Source of the DNA: SZUA-217 sp964194555
GTDB lineage: Bacteria > Actinomycetota > Acidimicrobiia > Spongiisociales > ZC4RG35
DNA length: 64,000 bases
NCBI GenBank assembly: GCA_964194555.1
Contig: CAXMMT010000078.1
Coordinates: 1-64,000 of the forward strand
Reading direction: 5' to 3'
The notes under the pieces are model-generated. The model ran no database searches. It saw only the letters and a list, made by a program, of their open reading frames with translations, and was not told where the DNA came from. This document shows positions 24,629-33,129 of the stretch, in pieces (position 1 is the stretch's first letter; each line of letters begins with the position of its first letter). The position numbers and the translations under genes were made by a program.

Positions 24629-27196
24629 CTATCTCGACGACTCGTCGAGAGCAAGCACAACCGCCTCATAGACGGTCAACTCAAACCCAGGAGCGATCGC
24701 TTCCTCGGCAGCTTCTTCTCCCAGGATCGCTTCCAGCCGACTTCTCGCATCCTCCAGATGCAACAAACCCGGCAGCCAGCTTCCACCGAGTCTCTCTTGA
24801 GCCGCTACCGCTGCACCGGCGAGCAGACCGGCCAACCTGATATTGCCCCGTTCCGCCTCTGCCACCGCCAACCACTCGATTCCCCACACCTGAAGATAGA
24901 GGTCATTCATCTCGACCGCCTCCTGGATTCCCCTGCGCGCGGTTTCGGACGCTGATTCAAACCTGCCCTCTGCCGTGGCCACCCCTGCGATGGCATAGGT
25001 GACCTGAGTCGCCTGGATCAACCTCCCAGCCGAGCGATACAGTTGCTCGACGCGGCGAAATTCGGGTTCCATGCCAGATAACCCCTCCCTCTCTGCCATC
25101 CCTTTGAAAGCTTCCGCAGCCATCACGTCGGCTAGCCCTCCATCGTCTCCAAGGGCGCCATAGATGACCTTTAGCTCCTCGAGCATGGGGGTTATCTCAT
25201 CGTCACGACCGGAGTAGATATATGTCGCCGCCACTCCGAACAGGGCCTCGGCTATGAGCTTGCTGTCATCTTGGTGCCGGGCAGCTTCTACAGCCACGGC
25301 ATAGGAGTCCAGTGCCTCGTCAAACCGAGATTGCCAGTAACGGAGGGCCCCGCGCGCCATGAGGCCCTTGATCATCCCATCCGACATCTCATCCGAGCCC
25401 GGCAAAGCAAAGAAGCGATCGAGCCACAGCTCCAGCTCCAGGAGGAGTCCCCTACTTTGATAGAAACGCCAGATGTTTCCCAGCAACGCCAGCCCCTCCT
25501 CTGCTGCCTTCCTGTCGACCAGCCTGCGGAGTACCTCTCTGAAGTTGTCGTGCTCACTGTCGAGCCGAGAGCGCCACCATTCCCCACGATCACTTTGCAG
25601 CCCATCTGAAGCCTCCTCACCGATGACACGGAAGTAATCGATGAAAGATGTAGCCACGCGGGCGGACTCATCGGCGGCGTCGAGACGCTCCAACGCAAAT
25701 CTGCGGACTCCGTCCAGCATGCGCATCCGACCGCTTCCATCCGGATCGACCAGCAGAAGGCTTCGATCCACCAACTCGCCGATTGAGTCCAACGTTTCGC
25801 CAACCGGCTCTCCGCCGCTGACTTCTTCCGCCCCCCTGATCGTCATCCCGCCGGCGAACACACCCAGTCTCCTGAAGGTGGCCTGGTCTGATGGGTCAAG
25901 AAGCTCATAACTCCACGCCAGGGCCTGGTCGAGTGAGCGGTGGCGATCGGGAAGACCTGTGCTCCGCGATGCGAGTCGCCCACCCTCCTCGAGTCGCTCC
26001 ACCATCTCCGCGGCGGAGAGCAGGTTGGCCCTTGCCGCTGCCAACTCCAAGGCAAGAGGAAGCCCGTCCAACAACTCCACCAACTGCTCGACTTCGGCAT
26101 CATCAGCCGTGAAAGCCGGATTCACCTCCCGAGCACGAACGACAAAGAGCCGCCCACCTACGGAGAGTCCGACACTCCCGTTCCCGCTCAAGGGAACTAC
26201 CGAGAACCTCTGCTCACCGGAAACCCGCAGTGGGGCCTGGCTGGTGACCAAAAACTTCAAACCGTCACCTCCTGCAAGAAGCCCGGCGACATCTGGCGCT
26301 GCGTCGAGAACCTGTTCGAAATTGTCCAGGATCAACAACAGGTCCTTGCTCCCAATGACACCCAACACCGACTCGACTTCGCCCTTCTCGGCTCCAACCT
26401 CACTGGCCACCGATGCCAACACGAACGCCGGATCCGATATGGACGAAAGGTCAATGAGGGTCACGCCGTCACTGAACTCTGCAAGTGCGCTGCGTCCGGC
26501 ATCCAGGGCGAGTCTCGTCTTACCGACTCCTCCCGGCCCCAGCAGAGTCACCAGCCGGTGAGTCGACAGCATGTTCTTGATTGTCGCCAGATCATCCTCC
26601 CTGCCGATGAGCGATGACGAGAGGACCGGAAGGTTGTTGGGCCGGGAGGTTGTCGTTCGCAGCGGCGGGAAATTCGCCGCTTGACCGGGAACCAACACTT
26701 GAAATATGGACTCGGGCTGCTCCAGGCCCTTGAGAAGATGCTCGCCAAGATCCCGGTACTCGTACTCCGCCCCACCCAGATCACGCGTTGTCTGTGAGAC
26801 GAGAATCTGGCCGCCATGGCCGGCATCAACGATTCGTGACGCCCTGGTCACCGGGAGACCCAAATAGTCGTCACCACCCAACTCCGCCTCGCCGGTGTGC
26901 ATCCCGATACGAACTCGCACCGAACCCTCCTCAGGCCACGAATGCTCCACGAGACCGAACTGAGCGCTGACTGCCGACTCCACTGCTGCACGAGCGGACT
27001 CGAATACGACGAAGAATCCATCACCCAGGGTTTTGACCTCGACTCCATCGCCTTCTGCGATGACCGATCGGATGATGGTGTCATGCGCTCTGAGAATCTC
27101 TTTGAATCCGGATCCGAGACGCGCGGCCAGTCGCGTGGAACCCTCGATGTCAGTGAAGAAGAAAGTCAGCGTCCCGCTGGGCAACTTGCTGGTCAT
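24629..27196 (-). CDS. Class III nucleotidyl cyclase / AAA ATPase / TPR regulator
   Basis: 855 residues. Residues 1-165 are a class III cyclase domain (FFFTDIEGSTRL and KTLGDGFFVVF with the two metal Asp). The usual transition-state Asn is replaced by Thr in GLPVTRASRI, while the Arg is kept, so activity may be low. Residues about 210-480 are an NB-ARC/AAA module with Walker A GPGGVGKTRL and sensor LLILDNFEQVL. The rest is TPR-like helices. Such proteins in Actinobacteria are presumed signalling ATPases. Its 3' end converges on the kinase gene with 15 bases between. Confidence 0.84.
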   Translation of the reverse strand: MTSKLPSGTLTFFFTDIEGSTRLAARLGSGFKEILRAHDTIIRSVIAEGDGVEVKTLGDGFFVVFESARAAVESAVSAQFGLVEHSWPEEGSVRVRIGMHTGEAELGGDDYLGLPVTRASRIVDAGHGGQILVSQTTRDLGGAEYEYRDLGEHLLKGLEQPESIFQVLVPGQAANFPPLRTTTSRPNNLPVLSSSLIGREDDLATIKNMLSTHRLVTLLGPGGVGKTRLALDAGRSALAEFSDGVTLIDLSSISDPAFVLASVASEVGAEKGEVESVLGVIGSKDLLLILDNFEQVLDAAPDVAGLLAGGDGLKFLVTSQAPLRVSGEQRFSVVPLSGNGSVGLSVGGRLFVVRAREVNPAFTADDAEVEQLVELLDGLPLALELAAARANLLSAAEMVERLEEGGRLASRSTGLPDRHRSLDQALAWSYELLDPSDQATFRRLGVFAGGMTIRGAEEVSGGEPVGETLDSIGELVDRSLLLVDPDGSGRMRMLDGVRRFALERLDAADESARVATSFIDYFRVIGEEASDGLQSDRGEWWRSRLDSEHDNFREVLRRLVDRKAAEEGLALLGNIWRFYQSRGLLLELELWLDRFFALPGSDEMSDGMIKGLMARGALRYWQSRFDEALDSYAVAVEAARHQDDSKLIAEALFGVAATYIYSGRDDEITPMLEELKVIYGALGDDGGLADVMAAEAFKGMAEREGLSGMEPEFRRVEQLYRSAGRLIQATQVTYAIAGVATAEGRFESASETARRGIQEAVEMNDLYLQVWGIEWLAVAEAERGNIRLAGLLAGAAVAAQERLGGSWLPGLLHLEDARSRLEAILGEEAAEEAIAPGFELTVYEAVVLALDESSR

Positions 27197-27222
27197 AGTG
27201 TCCGGCCCGATCCTACGCTTTC

Positions 27223-27627
27223 TCAGATTTCGCTCTGCCCGGCCTGATCTGTCAACAGGCTCTCCACCAGAGCCTCAATCTCATCGCGGATCGCCCTGAC
27301 GTCCTCCAACGGTTTTTCGGACGGGTCTTCGAGAGCCCAATCGAGGTAGCGCTTGCCTGGTATCACCCGGCAACTGTCGCCACACCCCATCGTCACGACG
27401 ACATCGGCTGCCTCGAGCCGCTCGTCGGTCCAACGCTGTGGCCGTCGGTTCGAGATATCGATTCCCTTTTCGGCCATGGCCACCACGACGACCGGATTGA
27501 TCAACTCGACAGGCTCCGAACCTCCCGAGAACACCTCGACTTCGCCGCCCGAGAGTTGACGCATGAACCCGGCCGCCATCTGAGAGCGGCCCGCGTTGTG
27601 GACACAGAGGAAGAGAACACTGGCCAT
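27223..27627 (-). CDS. arsC: Arsenate reductase, low-molecular-weight phosphatase type
   Basis: 134 residues starting at the ATG at 27627. The P-loop is CVHNAGRS (CX5R) at residue 8 and the later motif is TMGCGDSC...PGKRYLDWALEDP, as in thioredoxin- or mycothiol-linked ArsC. It reduces arsenate to arsenite for export. No arsenite pump or ArsR is seen next to it. It lies divergent from the second AhpD-like selenoprotein gene, 59 bases apart. Confidence 0.87.
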   Translation of the reverse strand: MASVLFLCVHNAGRSQMAAGFMRQLSGGEVEVFSGGSEPVELINPVVVVAMAEKGIDISNRRPQRWTDERLEAADVVVTMGCGDSCRVIPGKRYLDWALEDPSEKPLEDVRAIRDEIEALVESLLTDQAGQSEI

Positions 27628-27686
27628 ACCCCCATGATGCCATTGATCGGACACCCCGATAATTGTGCCCCGATAGGGTCACCAGC

Positions 27687-28655
27687 ATGTCCGGGTTGGT
27701 AAACGCGCAGGTTCGTGTCCGCGATGATCTCATCGAAATGGCGGAGCGATCATTCGCAGCGATTGCGACGCCAGGAGGGTCCCTCTCCGGAGAGGAACGG
27801 GTTGCGTTGGCGGAAGCCGCCAGGGGCTCAGAAGTGAGCGGCCGACTCCAGGAGTTCGCCCGTCATCTGTACTCCAGCCCTGCAACGGTCGCTCTCGAGC
27901 ATGTCAGGCACGCGGCGAGCGACGCCGGTGACCCCCAGACCGTGGAGACAATCGGAATCGTTGCCAGACTCTCGGCGCTGGACCGACTTCACACTGTGCT
28001 TGGCGTCGATCTGGAGCCTCTCCCTACTCCGCAGCCTGGTCTGGCGACCGGAGAGATCGTCAGAGGCCTCAAACGTCGCCGGGGACACGTGCCAATGCCA
28101 CCAGGACCGATCCCGGTGACACTCGACTTGGTGCCATTCGAGGCTGAAGCCTTTCAGTCCATGTTCGGACCCCTGTACATGACGGAAGAGCAGATGGGTG
28201 ATCCGCTGTTCGCCCGGGACCCTGGCTTGAACACACCACAACTGGAGACGATTGCGGCGCGCATCTCAATGCTCAACGAGTGTTTCTACTGAGTATTCAG
28301 CCACGCATGGCGGCTCCGGTGGAGCGGCGAGATACACGAATACGACATACGGATCGAAGGGATCGCCGATCCGGCTATCGACGTTGGTGTCCCAGGCGGG
28401 ATGGCGTTGGTCGGACTGGTAGACGACATGGTAAAAGGTGATACCACTGCTCGCCGGCAAGCTCGGGACGCCATTTTGAACGAGCTCGGACCCGAGTCGC
28501 TCGTCGACGCTGCCGCTGTCTTCGGCAATTTCGAGATGATGAACAGGGTCGCTGAAGGCACCGGGATCACGGTCCCCCCACAGGTGCTGGAGAGAGAAGC
28601 CGAGATGATCAAGACCCTCGGTCTCGAGGACACGCTGAAGAGCCAACACGTCTAG
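27687..28655 (+). CDS. AhpD/CMD-like protein, probable selenoprotein (C-F-Y-U)
   Basis: Read through the in-frame TGA at 28290-28292, this is one 322-residue protein. The first 201 residues end RISMLNECFY. The same frame continues VFSHAWRLRWSGEIHEYDI to a TAG at 28655. The TGA (residue 202) sits at the second Cys of the AhpD motif C-x-x-C-x-x-x-H: C199, U202, H206. A stem-loop follows with stem GCUCC/GGAGC and loop GGU, 25 nt after the TGA, with two more pairs below a mismatch. Between the TGA and the next ATG (28401) the frame has no stop and a protein-like sequence, unlike intergenic DNA. It would be a thiol/selenol peroxidase or oxidoreductase. A recent nonsense mutation is the alternative. 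Confidence 0.76.
28290..28327 (+). promoter_or_regulatory. Candidate bacterial SECIS element with Sec UGA (gene 2)
   Basis: The UGA at 28290 is followed by stem GCUCC (28313-28317), loop GGU and stem GGAGC (28321-28325); a lower C-G and G-C pair continue after a G-G mismatch. The UGA-to-loop distance of 25 nt is inside the described range. Confidence 0.52.
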
Positions 28656-28665
28656 GAGCGGGCTC

Positions 28666-29283
28666 CTAAATGTGCAGAGGTCCCTCCGGAGTAGCGAGGC
28701 TCACCGATACGACCGCCGCAGCGCCAGCGACACAGCAAATATTGGGTATGTCTTCGGTCCATCTCGCCAGACGAGCCCTATCTCCGCTGAGCACGACCTC
28801 CTCGACTCCGGTGACGTTGCGATCGTGGATCACATCCGCTCTCCCTGGCATCTGGTCCTGGGGGACATACCATTCGATGAAGAAGGGCAGGAATTCCTCA
28901 ACGGCAAGTTCCAAGCCTGCCACGCTCCACTTCAACTCGACGCCATCAGGCCTTAGTCGGCTCATGGCTGTCGGCTCCAGATCCAAACGGGTGCACACGG
29001 CACTCAAGTCATCGGTTCGGACGGAGATGGCATCGACGACGCCTGTAGCCCCAACCCGTCCGCTTGCCCATCTTCCAAAGGGGCTGGCATCGGCTTCTGA
29101 TGGGTCGACGACCGCGACCAACTCGATATAGCTGTCACCGAGAGGGACGATGCGATTCGCCGTGCCGTGACCCGGATGGCGGCCTCCCTCCACAGAATCG
29201 AGGCCAAAACGGTCTCTGAAGCTTCGGGCGCCCTCATCGAGGTCGCCAACACATACGATCAGGTGGTCGATCATGAGGTTCAC
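28666..29283 (-). CDS. Glyoxalase-like domain protein
   Basis: 205 residues from a GTG at 29283; an ATG three codons in (MIDHLIVCVGDL) is equally plausible. The N-terminal MIDHLIVCVGDLDEGARSF and the following HPGHGTANRIVPLGDSYIELV are typical of the Glyoxalase_3 / VOC-like fold, two beta-alpha-beta units around a metal or substrate site. No substrate can be read. It converges on the second selenoprotein gene with only ten bases between stops. Confidence 0.78.
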   Translation of the reverse strand: MNLMIDHLIVCVGDLDEGARSFRDRFGLDSVEGGRHPGHGTANRIVPLGDSYIELVAVVDPSEADASPFGRWASGRVGATGVVDAISVRTDDLSAVCTRLDLEPTAMSRLRPDGVELKWSVAGLELAVEEFLPFFIEWYVPQDQMPGRADVIHDRNVTGVEEVVLSGDRARLARWTEDIPNICCVAGAAAVVSVSLATPEGPLHI

Positions 29284-29329
29284 GGTGACAATCCTCGCAG
29301 GTACACAACCGTCATAGACTCATCCAATC

Positions 29330-29449
29330 GTGAAACGCTTCTCGCCTCTTCTGATTCTGGCGGTGGTTGCGGTTGTGGCCGCGGCTGTCCTGAAGAGCAA
29401 CAACGAGGTCTTGCCACCCGAGACGTGGCAACCGGTAGAGCCTTCGTGA
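29330..29449 (+). CDS. Small single-helix membrane protein (39 aa)
   Basis: The 39 codons from GTG 29330 encode MKRFSPLLILAVVAVVAAAV followed by LKSNNEVLPPETWQPVEPS. This is one membrane helix with a short, proline-rich tail. Its TGA overlaps the GTG of the next gene (GTGA), a strong sign of coding. Such tiny membrane proteins are common and unnamed in Actinobacteria; the function is unknown. Confidence 0.62.
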   Translation: MKRFSPLLILAVVAVVAAAVLKSNNEVLPPETWQPVEPS

Positions 29450-30081
29450 AGATTGGAGTCCTCGTCACCGGGGACACGGCAGTCAGGGCTGCCCACTCGC
29501 TCAGCGCCCATACCTCAGTAGACGAGGTGGTGGTCATCGGCCCTGCCACCAGCAAGAGCTTCAAGGTTGTGGATTCTGCCGAGGGTTGTGACCTTCTGAT
29601 TGGCACCGGCGCCCAGGCGCCTTCGAGGGCGAGAAAGCACGCTGTGCCGCTCTTATGGGACGGCGAATCAGACGAAGAGGGTGTTGCCGTCTGGGGTGCC
29701 AATCCTCGCGGACTGACCCTTGCTCTTGCGTCTAGAGAGTCTGATCCGAGGCTTGTCGCCGTCGCGCACCCCGATCTCGACGAAGGTTCCGACCACCAGT
29801 CGCGGTTTCCGGACCCTCTGGGGAGTCTGGGTGCCGTCGACAAGATCTACGGTGGCCAGCGTCTGGCCGAGGCCCAGTCGCCCAACGAGTTCGCCGCATG
29901 CCTGGCGATTGGCGCAGACAGAAGGGTGACCATCATCGACGACGCCGCCTTCATGTCCGGTATCGCCCTTGCAGCCGCCGTGGACATCGCCGACGGCAGT
30001 CCAAGTCCCGTCTGGGATGCCTCCCTCCCCTACCTTCGAGCAGCAATGGCCATGGGTTTGGTGATGGCAGAAGACATCTGA
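29446..30081 (+). CDS. Conserved hypothetical protein
   Basis: 211 residues starting at the GTG that overlaps the upstream small gene. The N-terminus KIGVLVTGDTAVRAAHSL followed by VDEVVVIGPATS and DLLIGTG looks like a Rossmann-type beta-alpha-beta fold, with repeated small motifs such as LTLALASRESDPRLVAVAHP. The C-terminal half is rich in Ala and may form a helical bundle. I do not recognise the family. A longer ORF start upstream overlaps both the small gene and the glyoxalase gene and is rejected. Confidence 0.68.
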   Translation: MKIGVLVTGDTAVRAAHSLSAHTSVDEVVVIGPATSKSFKVVDSAEGCDLLIGTGAQAPSRARKHAVPLLWDGESDEEGVAVWGANPRGLTLALASRESDPRLVAVAHPDLDEGSDHQSRFPDPLGSLGAVDKIYGGQRLAEAQSPNEFAACLAIGADRRVTIIDDAAFMSGIALAAAVDIADGSPSPVWDASLPYLRAAMAMGLVMAEDI

Positions 30082-30103
30082 AATCCCAACCGGGTGCACG
30101 CGG

Positions 30104-30604
30104 TTAGGAGAGCGTTATGGGGGGACTTTCCTCGGTCGGAATGTCGGCTTGATCGGCGGGAGGGATCACGGCGCCGTTGCCGTCGCGGTAGTCGGTCGGC
30201 GGGTGGAGAATCTGCTGCTGGGGCACCACCACCGGGTTGAGGGTCTCCTCGAGCACGACCACCTCGAGACCACCGACCACATCAGAGACCAAGTTGTAGA
30301 CAATGGCGAACGCCGTTGTCGATCCTGTCATGAGAACCCACCACACGACCGAGCCAAAGATCACAAACCGCAGGAACTGTTCGGTGTTGGCAAAGGGCTG
30401 GGAGCCTTCCTCGATCAGTGTGATCTCAACAAGGAACGCCGTTATCTGATCGGGGATCCCCGCCCGCTCGAGCACCGCCCAGAAGATCACAAACCCGAGC
30501 ACCAGAGCGAGGCCCACCACAGCCCAAACCACCGCTGACACCTTCAAGACCGTCCACGGGTCGATCTTTCGAATTATGCGTCTGACACGGCGGACAGTTG
30601 CCAT
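30104..30604 (-). CDS. DUF3566 membrane protein downstream of gyrA
   Basis: 166 residues. The N-terminus VRRIIRKIDPWTVLKVSAVV is the DUF3566 signature, followed by two membrane helices (about 25-50 and 90-115), the second in a FVIFGSVVWWVLMTGSTTAFAI context, and a hydrophilic tail. This family follows gyrA in most Actinobacteria, including mycobacteria. The function is not established. Confidence 0.87.
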   Translation of the reverse strand: MATVRRVRRIIRKIDPWTVLKVSAVVWAVVGLALVLGFVIFWAVLERAGIPDQITAFLVEITLIEEGSQPFANTEQFLRFVIFGSVVWWVLMTGSTTAFAIVYNLVSDVVGGLEVVVLEETLNPVVVPQQQILHPPTDYRDGNGAVIPPADQADIPTEESPPITLS

Positions 30605-30680
30605 AGGGAACTCCGGGGTTGTGGAGAAAGTCTAAGAGAAACCTTGACCAGACCAACGTAACGCGGTCAATGGAGGTTCC

Positions 30681-33116
30681 TCAACCAATCTCTTCGGTGA
30701 CCACCGTCACCGCCGACAACTCGTTGCCCTCGCCAACGTCGATCACCTTGACGCCCGTCGTGTCCCGCTTTTGACGGCTGATCTTGGCAACGGAGGTACG
30801 AATGCCTACACCCGCCGAAGATATCAAGAAGACCTCATCTTCCTTCTCGACGGCTCTCACCGCCACCAGATTTCCGCGGACGCGTGTGATCTTGAAGGCT
30901 TTGACTCCCATCCCTCCCCGTGCCTGGCGGCGGAACTCTGACATGACCGTTCGTTTCCCATATCCACCTGCGGTGAGAAGCAAGACCTCGTCACCTTCGA
31001 CGTTGGAGACAGCGGCCACTACCTGGTCGCCCTCGCGGAGGCGGATCCCGCGGACACCCTGTGTCCCGCGCCCCATGCTTCGCAGATCCGACTCGGCGAA
31101 GCGGATGCCCACTCCTCCCCTTGTGAAAATGAGGATGTCGTTCTCTCCGTTGGTAGGGCGCACCGAGACCAACTCGTCGTCCTCTGTCAGATTGATGGCG
31201 ACGAGAGTCTGGTTACGGGACTCATACTCCTTGAACTCGGTCTTCTTCGCCTGTCCCCTCTTGGTGACCATCACCAGATATCGACCGGTCTCGTAGTCCC
31301 GCGTGTCGATGATCGATTGGACGACCTCGTCGGGCCCCAGGGGCAGAACGGCCTGTGCCAGCACACCTTTCGCGGTCCGGGATTGTCTCGGTATCGCGTG
31401 TGCCTTGATGCGATGCACAAGACCTCTGTTCGTGAAGAAGAGAAGATAGGCGTGCGCCGTGGTGTGCACCAGATGGGTGATGACATCGTCGCCGGCGACC
31501 TCCGCCGCCTTGACTCCCCTGCCACCACGGGTCTGGGTCCGATAGGTGGATGCCGGCACCGACTTCACATATCCCGCCTGGGAGACGGTAATGATCAGCT
31601 CGTCGTCGGCAATGAGGTCTTCGAGACTCAGATCACCCTCGTCGGGGATGATCCTGCTGAGGCGCTCGTTGGCGAACTGCTCACGGATGGCACCCATCTC
31701 TTCTTTGATGATGGACCATCTTGTCTTCGGGTCGGCCAGAATCGCCTCCAGATCGGCAATCCGATGCTGAAGCTCGGCGAGCTCGGTACGGAGCTTGTCA
31801 ACCTCGAGTGCTGTCAGTCGACGCAGCGGCATGTCGAGGATGGCGTTGGCCTGAATCTCACTCAACTCGAAGTTCTCGATCAGGTTGGCCCGCGCCTCGG
31901 CGGTGTCTGCCGAACCGCGAATGATCCTGATGACTTCGTCGATGCTGTCGACAGCGATGATCATGCCCTCGAGGATGTGGGCCCTCGCGTTGGCCTGATC
32001 GAGTCTGAATTGGGTCCTTCGCTCGATGACCTCCATCTGATGATCGAGGTAATAGCCCACCATCTCGGCCAGACCGAGAGTCCGGGGGACACCATCCACC
32101 AGGGCCACCATGTTGTATGCAAAAGAGTCCTGAAGCGGGGTGTTCTTGTAGAGCTGGTTGAGGACGACCTGAGGGATGGCATCCCGTTTGATCTCGATGA
32201 CCAGACGGGTCCCAACCCGGTCTGAGGACTCGTTTCGGACCTCGGCGATCCCGGTCATGCGCTTTGAATCGACCAGATCCTTGATCTTGGCGACAATGCG
32301 CTCGATGGAAACTTGATAAGGGAGCTCGGTTACGACCACGGCCGTCCGGCCCTTGCGGACCTCCTGCACGTCGCATACCGCCCGGATCTTGACCGAGCCA
32401 CGGCCGGTGATCAGTGCCTCCTTCATAGAGGTCGCTCCGACGAGAAAGCCGCCTGTTGGGAAGTCTGGCCCCTTCACGAACCCGAGGAGATCTTCCGACG
32501 TGGCGTCGGGATGATCAATGGTGTGGAGAGCCGCATCAATGACCTCACCGAGGTTGTGGGGTGGGATATTGGTGGCCATGCCAACCGCTATCCCCTGTGA
32601 CCCATTGACCAGGAGATTGGGATATCTCGACGGAAGCACTGTCGGCTCTTGGAGTTCGCCCGAGTAGTTATCGGCGAAATCCACGGTGTTCTCGTTGATG
32701 CTTTCGAGAAGATGAGTGGAGAGTTTGGTGAGCCGGCACTCCGTGTACCGAGCCGCGCCCGGTGGGTCGTCGACTGTCCCGAAGTTCCCCTGGGGGTCGA
32801 TGAGAAGATGCCGCATCGAGAAATCCTGACCCATGCGGACAAGGGCGTCGTATATGGCCTGATCCCCGTGCGGGTGGTAATTGCCCATTACGTCCCCGAC
32901 GACCTTCGAGCACTTGCGGTGTGCCGAAGCAGGACTGATGTTGTTCTCGAACATCGAGTAGATGATTCGACGCTGAACGGGTTTGAGACCGTCCCTGACA
33001 TCCGGAAGAGCACGAGAGACTATCACCGACATCGCGTAGTCGATGAAACTCGCCTCCATCTCCGCGGTGATCTCGATCTCGGGAAAGCTCTCCGTTGTGG
33101 TGTGTTCGTCTGTCAT
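30681..33116 (-). CDS. gyrA: DNA gyrase subunit A
   Basis: 811 residues from the ATG at 33116; an upstream extension in the open frame overlaps gyrB and is rejected. The active-site Tyr is in GAARYTECRL. The GyrA box is QTRGGRG, so this is gyrase rather than topoisomerase IV. The C-terminal beta-pinwheel repeats follow. The quinolone-pocket helix reads HPHGDQAIYDALVRMGQ: the residue matching E. coli Ser83 is Gln, while the Asp87 equivalent is kept. With GyrB it introduces negative supercoils using ATP. It follows gyrB by 13 bases. Confidence 0.95.
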   Translation of the reverse strand: MTDEHTTTESFPEIEITAEMEASFIDYAMSVIVSRALPDVRDGLKPVQRRIIYSMFENNISPASAHRKCSKVVGDVMGNYHPHGDQAIYDALVRMGQDFSMRHLLIDPQGNFGTVDDPPGAARYTECRLTKLSTHLLESINENTVDFADNYSGELQEPTVLPSRYPNLLVNGSQGIAVGMATNIPPHNLGEVIDAALHTIDHPDATSEDLLGFVKGPDFPTGGFLVGATSMKEALITGRGSVKIRAVCDVQEVRKGRTAVVVTELPYQVSIERIVAKIKDLVDSKRMTGIAEVRNESSDRVGTRLVIEIKRDAIPQVVLNQLYKNTPLQDSFAYNMVALVDGVPRTLGLAEMVGYYLDHQMEVIERRTQFRLDQANARAHILEGMIIAVDSIDEVIRIIRGSADTAEARANLIENFELSEIQANAILDMPLRRLTALEVDKLRTELAELQHRIADLEAILADPKTRWSIIKEEMGAIREQFANERLSRIIPDEGDLSLEDLIADDELIITVSQAGYVKSVPASTYRTQTRGGRGVKAAEVAGDDVITHLVHTTAHAYLLFFTNRGLVHRIKAHAIPRQSRTAKGVLAQAVLPLGPDEVVQSIIDTRDYETGRYLVMVTKRGQAKKTEFKEYESRNQTLVAINLTEDDELVSVRPTNGENDILIFTRGGVGIRFAESDLRSMGRGTQGVRGIRLREGDQVVAAVSNVEGDEVLLLTAGGYGKRTVMSEFRRQARGGMGVKAFKITRVRGNLVAVRAVEKEDEVFLISSAGVGIRTSVAKISRQKRDTTGVKVIDVGEGNELSAVTVVTEEIG

Positions 33117-33129
33117 GACTCCAAAGGGC

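Noticed and set aside
28401..28655. Independent 84-residue gene
   Set aside because: The ATG at 28401 has no ribosome site and the preceding 36 codons in frame look coding and join to the upstream AhpD-like ORF.
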